Shown here piece after piece: positions 7,209 through 10,362 of a stretch of 10,362 bases of DNA (position 1 is its first letter; the number at the start of each line of letters is the position of its first letter). Source of the stretch: CAYXVB01 sp964467785. Its GTDB lineage: Bacteria; Bdellovibrionota; UBA1018. Where the stretch lies: positions 1-10,362 of the forward strand of contig CAYXVB010000127.1 of the NCBI GenBank assembly GCA_964467785.1, in the 5' to 3' direction. Made by a program: the position numbers and the translations under genes. The notes below the pieces were generated by a model. The model was not told the DNA's origin, did not search any database, and saw only the letters and a program-made list of their open reading frames with translations.

Positions 7209-7221
7209 AAGAACGGTTCTT
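7209..7221. promoter_or_regulatory. 13-base inverted repeat in the murE / histidine kinase divergent spacer
   Basis: AAGAACGGTTCTT is a perfect inverted repeat with a single central base. A second overlapping symmetric pair is CAAGAA with TTCTTG a few bases to the right. It lies near the middle of the only 84 bases that separate the divergent starts of murE (7179) and the kinase (7264). This is a position where a dimeric regulator could control both genes. The symmetry is seen; operator function is inference. Confidence 0.35.
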
Positions 7222-7263
7222 TCTTGGCAAGTCTGCTTCAATTTAGTTAAGAATTTTTCAATC

Positions 7264-8487
7264 ATGCGCTTCACGCCTTCGCCGGATGCGAGCATCCTCT
7301 GGTCCACGATACTTCAAAGCGCAAATTACGCTATTATCTCGACTTCGCCGGACGGCATAATCACCACCTTCAATCCGGCGGCCGAACGTCTGACCGGCTA
7401 CTCCGCCGCGGAAGTCGTAGGCATCGCGACGCCCGCGCTTTTCCATCTCGAGGATGAAATGCGACGCCACGCTAAAGCGTTGGCCGAGGAGCAAGGATTC
7501 GAGCTGGAAGGCAACATCAGTCCCTTCGTGATCAAATCCCGACTATCCCTCCTGCCCGACGAGAACGAGTGGCACTACCGCCGCAAGGACGGGTCGTTGG
7601 TACCGATCCTGCTTTCTGTGACCGCACTAGCAGCCCCAAACGGCGAGAATATCGGCTTTCTCGGCATCGCCTCCGATCTCACCGAACGAAAAAACGCCGA
7701 ACAAAAAATTCAGGACACTCTCGACTTGCTAGAATCCCGGGTACGCGAGCGGACTCGTGAGCTGGAGGCAGCCGTCCGCCACCGGGACGAATTCCTCAGC
7801 ATCGCCTCCCACGAACTCAACACACCCATGACTTCCCTGCTGATGCAGGTACAGCTCCTCAAACGCACGCTCAACCGTAGCGCCGATCCTGCCAGAGCCG
7901 GGGAGGACGGAAAGACTCAAGACAACCTAGTCCAAAAAGCCCTGGATATCACGGAGCGCCAGGTGCAGCGACTGCACCGGCTCGTTTCAAGCCTTTTGGA
8001 CGTCTCGAGAATCACCTCCGGCAGACTCAAGCTGAACATCACCGAACTGGACCCTTCCCAGCTGATCCACGAATCCCTGGAACGGATCATGGAACACGCC
8101 CGATCCAGGAACTGCGACTTTGAGCTCGATCTCCGTTTCCCCGGTAAACTGGCCGCCGATGCCATGCGGCTGGAGCAAGTGATCTCCAACCTCCTCGGTA
8201 ATGCGATCAAGTATGCGTCGGGATCGAAAATCACGCTCTCGACGGCCCGGGATGAGGGAAATTTCGTACTGAAAGTCGCGGATCGCGGACCCGGGATCCC
8301 CGAGGCGGACCGGGCTCGGATCTTTGATCGATTCGAGCGCGTGGCTTCGTCGGATCTCGGCGGGCTCGGGCTAGGCCTTTATATCACGCGGCAGATCGTG
8401 AATGCGCACGGGGGCAGCATTCATGCCGAGGAAAATCCAGGCGGCGGCACTCTATTCGTAATTCGGATCCCCGCTTCACAGGGATAG
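7264..8487 (+). CDS. PAS-domain sensor histidine kinase, cytoplasmic, orphan
   Basis: The predicted protein has 407 residues. A PAS domain (about 13-140) starts ILQSANYAIISTSPDGIITTFN and ends FLGIASDLTERK. A charged, probably coiled-coil linker follows (141-172). Then comes a HisKA domain with the H-box FLSIASHELNTPMTSL (177-192, phosphorylated H183) and a HATPase domain with N-box NLLGN (309-313), DRGPGIP (340-346), FDRFERV (354-360) and GLGLGLYITRQI (367-378). No signal peptide or membrane segment is seen, so it should sense an internal cue. No receiver domain or response regulator lies in the window, so its partner is unknown. The open frame extends upstream to 6889 over murE, but homology begins after the ATG at 7264, which has only a weak ribosome site (TAAGAA). 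It runs antisense to the dcw genes, divergent from murE, and ends one base short of the ftsI stop. A link to envelope state is suggested by location only. Confidence 0.9.
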   Translation: MRFTPSPDASILWSTILQSANYAIISTSPDGIITTFNPAAERLTGYSAAEVVGIATPALFHLEDEMRRHAKALAEEQGFELEGNISPFVIKSRLSLLPDENEWHYRRKDGSLVPILLSVTALAAPNGENIGFLGIASDLTERKNAEQKIQDTLDLLESRVRERTRELEAAVRHRDEFLSIASHELNTPMTSLLMQVQLLKRTLNRSADPARAGEDGKTQDNLVQKALDITERQVQRLHRLVSSLLDVSRITSGRLKLNITELDPSQLIHESLERIMEHARSRNCDFELDLRFPGKLAADAMRLEQVISNLLGNAIKYASGSKITLSTARDEGNFVLKVADRGPGIPEADRARIFDRFERVASSDLGGLGLGLYITRQIVNAHGGSIHAEENPGGGTLFVIRIPASQG

Positions 8488-8488
8488 C

Positions 8489-10362
8489 TTAGGGCTCTTG
8501 CAGCTGGAGCTTGATCGTGTCCCCGTCCGCCAACACTTTGCCCGGCTCCGGAAACTGCGAGCGCACGAGCCCCGATCCCTTGAGCTCGACAGTGAAATGA
8601 TGGTCCTTGAGCACCTGGATCGCCTCGCGCGGGGTGAGCCCCTTAAGCGACGGCATCTTCCAGAGAAACTTGCCGTTCATCCCGTGGCCTTGCCAGTGAA
8701 GTGAACCATTGGGATCAGACGGGTCGTCACCGACCGCTGGCTCCGAAATCGACGCGGGGGACGCACCTTCAACCGATCCGAAGCCCGCTGCCACCGGATG
8801 GGCCTGCGCGGTCGCCAGGGCGTCCGTGTCCTCGACTTCCATTTCGGCAGGGACCATCTTGGGCACTTCGACGCTCGCAATCGCAGCCGGATCGTTCTTG
8901 AACGACTTGAATCCCTTTTGCTGAGCCGCTGATTTGCCTGCGGAAGCGAGAGTTCTCGGCAGGTGGTCGCGCGTTGGGAGACTAAAGCGGTTGGCCACGG
9001 CGTTCAAGACCTCTCGAAAAAGCGGCGCCGCGACCTCTGACGCATAATAGGCGCCATGCGGCTCGTCGATCGAGGCAAAGATTACGACGCGGGGCTCGAC
9101 GTCGAGCGGAAACCCGATAAACGAAGCGACATATTTGCTGCGGGAGTAGGAGCCGGTATTCGAATCAACCTTCTGCGCGGTGCCCGTCTTGCCAGCGACG
9201 CGATAACCGACCAGATTGGCCTTACCCCCCGTGCCGCCCTCGTCCGCTACGGACGCGAGCGCTTCAAGCACCTGATCCGCGGCCTTCTGAGCCATGATTC
9301 GCCGGGGCGGTACAGGCTTGATGGCCGGGTCGGGCGACTCGGTCTGTGACTTGAGAATCGTGGGCTGCACAAGCCAACCCCCGTTGAGGAACGCGGCATA
9401 GGCGCGCACCATCTGGATCGGAGTCACCAGGATCCCATGGCCAAAGCCGATATTGGCGGTGGTGAGCGGCTGCCACGCCTTGCGCGGCGGCATGCGACCC
9501 GAGATCTCGCCCGGGAAGCCGACATCAGTCTTGGCGCCGAAGCCAAAAGCGTTGAGCGTCGCAAGATATTTGTCAGCGCCCAGCTTGAGCGCGAGCTTTG
9601 CCGCGCCGATGTTGCTCGACACCTGGATAATCTTCTTCAGTGTGAGCCATTTGAATTTTTCGTGCGCCTCGGCCTCGGAAACCTTCTTGCCCTGAACGCT
9701 GAACTTGCCGAGCTCGCCCCAAATCTGGTCAGTGAGCTTCATGCCATTATTGAGCGCGCCGGCGAGCAAAATGGGCTTCATAGTGGAGCCGGGCTCAAAG
9801 CCGTCGGTGATCGCGCGGTTGCGACGACGGTCGGCGGGTGCGCCCTTTTCGTTGGGATTGTAAGGGGGATGGTTGGCCAGCGCGAGGATCTCGCCGGTGA
9901 CCGCGTTCATGACGATCACGGAACCCGAACGCGCGCTGAACTTGCGGACGGAGTTCCGGAGCTCTTCCTCGACCGCGAACTGCAGGGAGGCATCGATGGT
10001 GAGCGAAACCGGTTCGCCATCGCGGCCTTCCTGGACGTTCTTGGCGGCGACGGAATCGATGAAAGCGGGCCGCCCGAAGGCGTCCTTGATCGCGCTCATG
10101 GAGACGACCTTGCCTCGCAGGCGCTCGTTGAGCCAAAGCTCAACTCCCTCCAGTCCCTCCGAGTCCACGTTGGTGTCGCCGAGGGTGTGCGCGGCGAGCT
10201 CACCATGCGGGTAGACTCGCTTGCTTTCCTTGACCATCCACAAACCGTTGACCAGATCGCCGTCAGCGTCGATGATCTTCCACTTCTTGAGGCGGGCCAT
10301 CTCGCCTTCGGTCAGGTGGCGCTTGATCCAGGCAAACTCTTTTTTGTCCTCGAAGCGCTGGA
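8489..10362 (-). CDS. ftsI: Peptidoglycan D,D-transpeptidase FtsI / PBP3 with C-terminal PASTA domain (5' end beyond window)
   Basis: FtsI is the class B penicillin-binding protein that cross-links septal peptidoglycan alongside FtsW. The frame is open to the right edge, so the N-terminal anchor and the first part of the dimerisation domain are missing. The visible product starts QRFEDKKEFAWIKRHLTEGE and has 623 residues. Numbered from the Met at 10300, it shows RVYPHGELAAHTLG (28-41) of the PBP dimer domain. The transpeptidase domain follows, with the active-site STMK (172-175), SSN (228-230) and KTG (371-373) motifs. Residues about 440-545 form an Ala/Pro/Ser-rich acidic linker. The end (about 546-602, LKGLTPREAIQVLKDHHF onward) is a single PASTA domain. 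An internal Met at 10300 is not the real start, since family sequence continues upstream of it. Next in the cluster would be murE, but a reversed histidine kinase lies between. FtsI is preferred over a sporulation PBP because of the dcw setting. Confidence 0.95.
   Translation of the reverse strand, partial: QRFEDKKEFAWIKRHLTEGEMARLKKWKIIDADGDLVNGLWMVKESKRVYPHGELAAHTLGDTNVDSEGLEGVELWLNERLRGKVVSMSAIKDAFGRPAFIDSVAAKNVQEGRDGEPVSLTIDASLQFAVEEELRNSVRKFSARSGSVIVMNAVTGEILALANHPPYNPNEKGAPADRRRNRAITDGFEPGSTMKPILLAGALNNGMKLTDQIWGELGKFSVQGKKVSEAEAHEKFKWLTLKKIIQVSSNIGAAKLALKLGADKYLATLNAFGFGAKTDVGFPGEISGRMPPRKAWQPLTTANIGFGHGILVTPIQMVRAYAAFLNGGWLVQPTILKSQTESPDPAIKPVPPRRIMAQKAADQVLEALASVADEGGTGGKANLVGYRVAGKTGTAQKVDSNTGSYSRSKYVASFIGFPLDVEPRVVIFASIDEPHGAYYASEVAAPLFREVLNAVANRFSLPTRDHLPRTLASAGKSAAQQKGFKSFKNDPAAIASVEVPKMVPAEMEVEDTDALATAQAHPVAAGFGSVEGASPASISEPAVGDDPSDPNGSLHWQGHGMNGKFLWKMPSLKGLTPREAIQVLKDHHFTVELKGSGLVRSQFPEPGKVLADGDTIKLQLQEP

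Noticed and set aside
7224..7252. TTGGCA followed after 17 bases by TTAAGA as a promoter of the histidine kinase.
   Set aside because: The -35 match is fair but the -10 matches only two of six positions, too weak to list as a feature.
6889..7263. A possible 125-residue extension of the histidine kinase upstream of 7264.
   Set aside because: It lies opposite the murE coding start, is rich in Arg and Pro like a shadow frame, and has no domain. PAS sequence begins soon after the ATG at 7264.
8480..8500. A terminator between the convergent ends of the kinase gene and ftsI.
   Set aside because: The two stop codons are one base apart and no stable stem with a U run was found around them.

Overview
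The window is a large part of a division and cell wall (dcw) gene cluster, nearly all on the minus strand. Read in the direction of transcription (right to left) the order is: ftsI (5' end beyond the right edge), murE, mraY, murD, ftsW, murG, murC (cut at the left edge inside its ATP-binding loop). These genes make lipid II and incorporate it at the septum. MurC, MurD and MurE add L-Ala, D-Glu and the third residue to UDP-MurNAc. MraY and MurG build lipid I and lipid II. FtsW polymerises and FtsI cross-links the strands. The MurE substrate motif is DNPR, which points to meso-diaminopimelate peptidoglycan. The window has moderately high GC. Gene order, an FtsI ending in a single PASTA domain, and a small ElaB/YqjD-like tail-anchored protein suggest a Gram-negative, perhaps Bdellovibrionota or another deltaproteobacterial-type lineage. 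This placement is inferred from memory of families, not from a search.

Layout: 1-4073 is a tight block murC-murG-ftsW-murD with gaps of -4 to about 28 bases, continuing into mraY (4074-5150). The 5151-5709 interval, where murF normally sits, has no murF. It holds a plus-strand ElaB/YqjD/DUF883-like gene, a promoter-like site for mraY that would start transcription at the mraY ATG, and a strong hairpin between the convergent ends of that small gene and murE. murE (5710-7179) stands alone. An 84-base divergent spacer containing a 13-base inverted repeat separates it from a plus-strand PAS histidine kinase (7264-8487). The kinase ends one base from the convergent end of ftsI.

The unusual point is the architecture. 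Two plus-strand genes split an otherwise canonical minus-strand cluster exactly on both sides of murE, and murF is missing from its usual place. murE and the mraY-to-murC block therefore probably have their own promoters. The histidine kinase has no response regulator in view and lies antisense to any transcript running from ftsI into murE. No mobile element, CRISPR array, tRNA or rRNA was seen.
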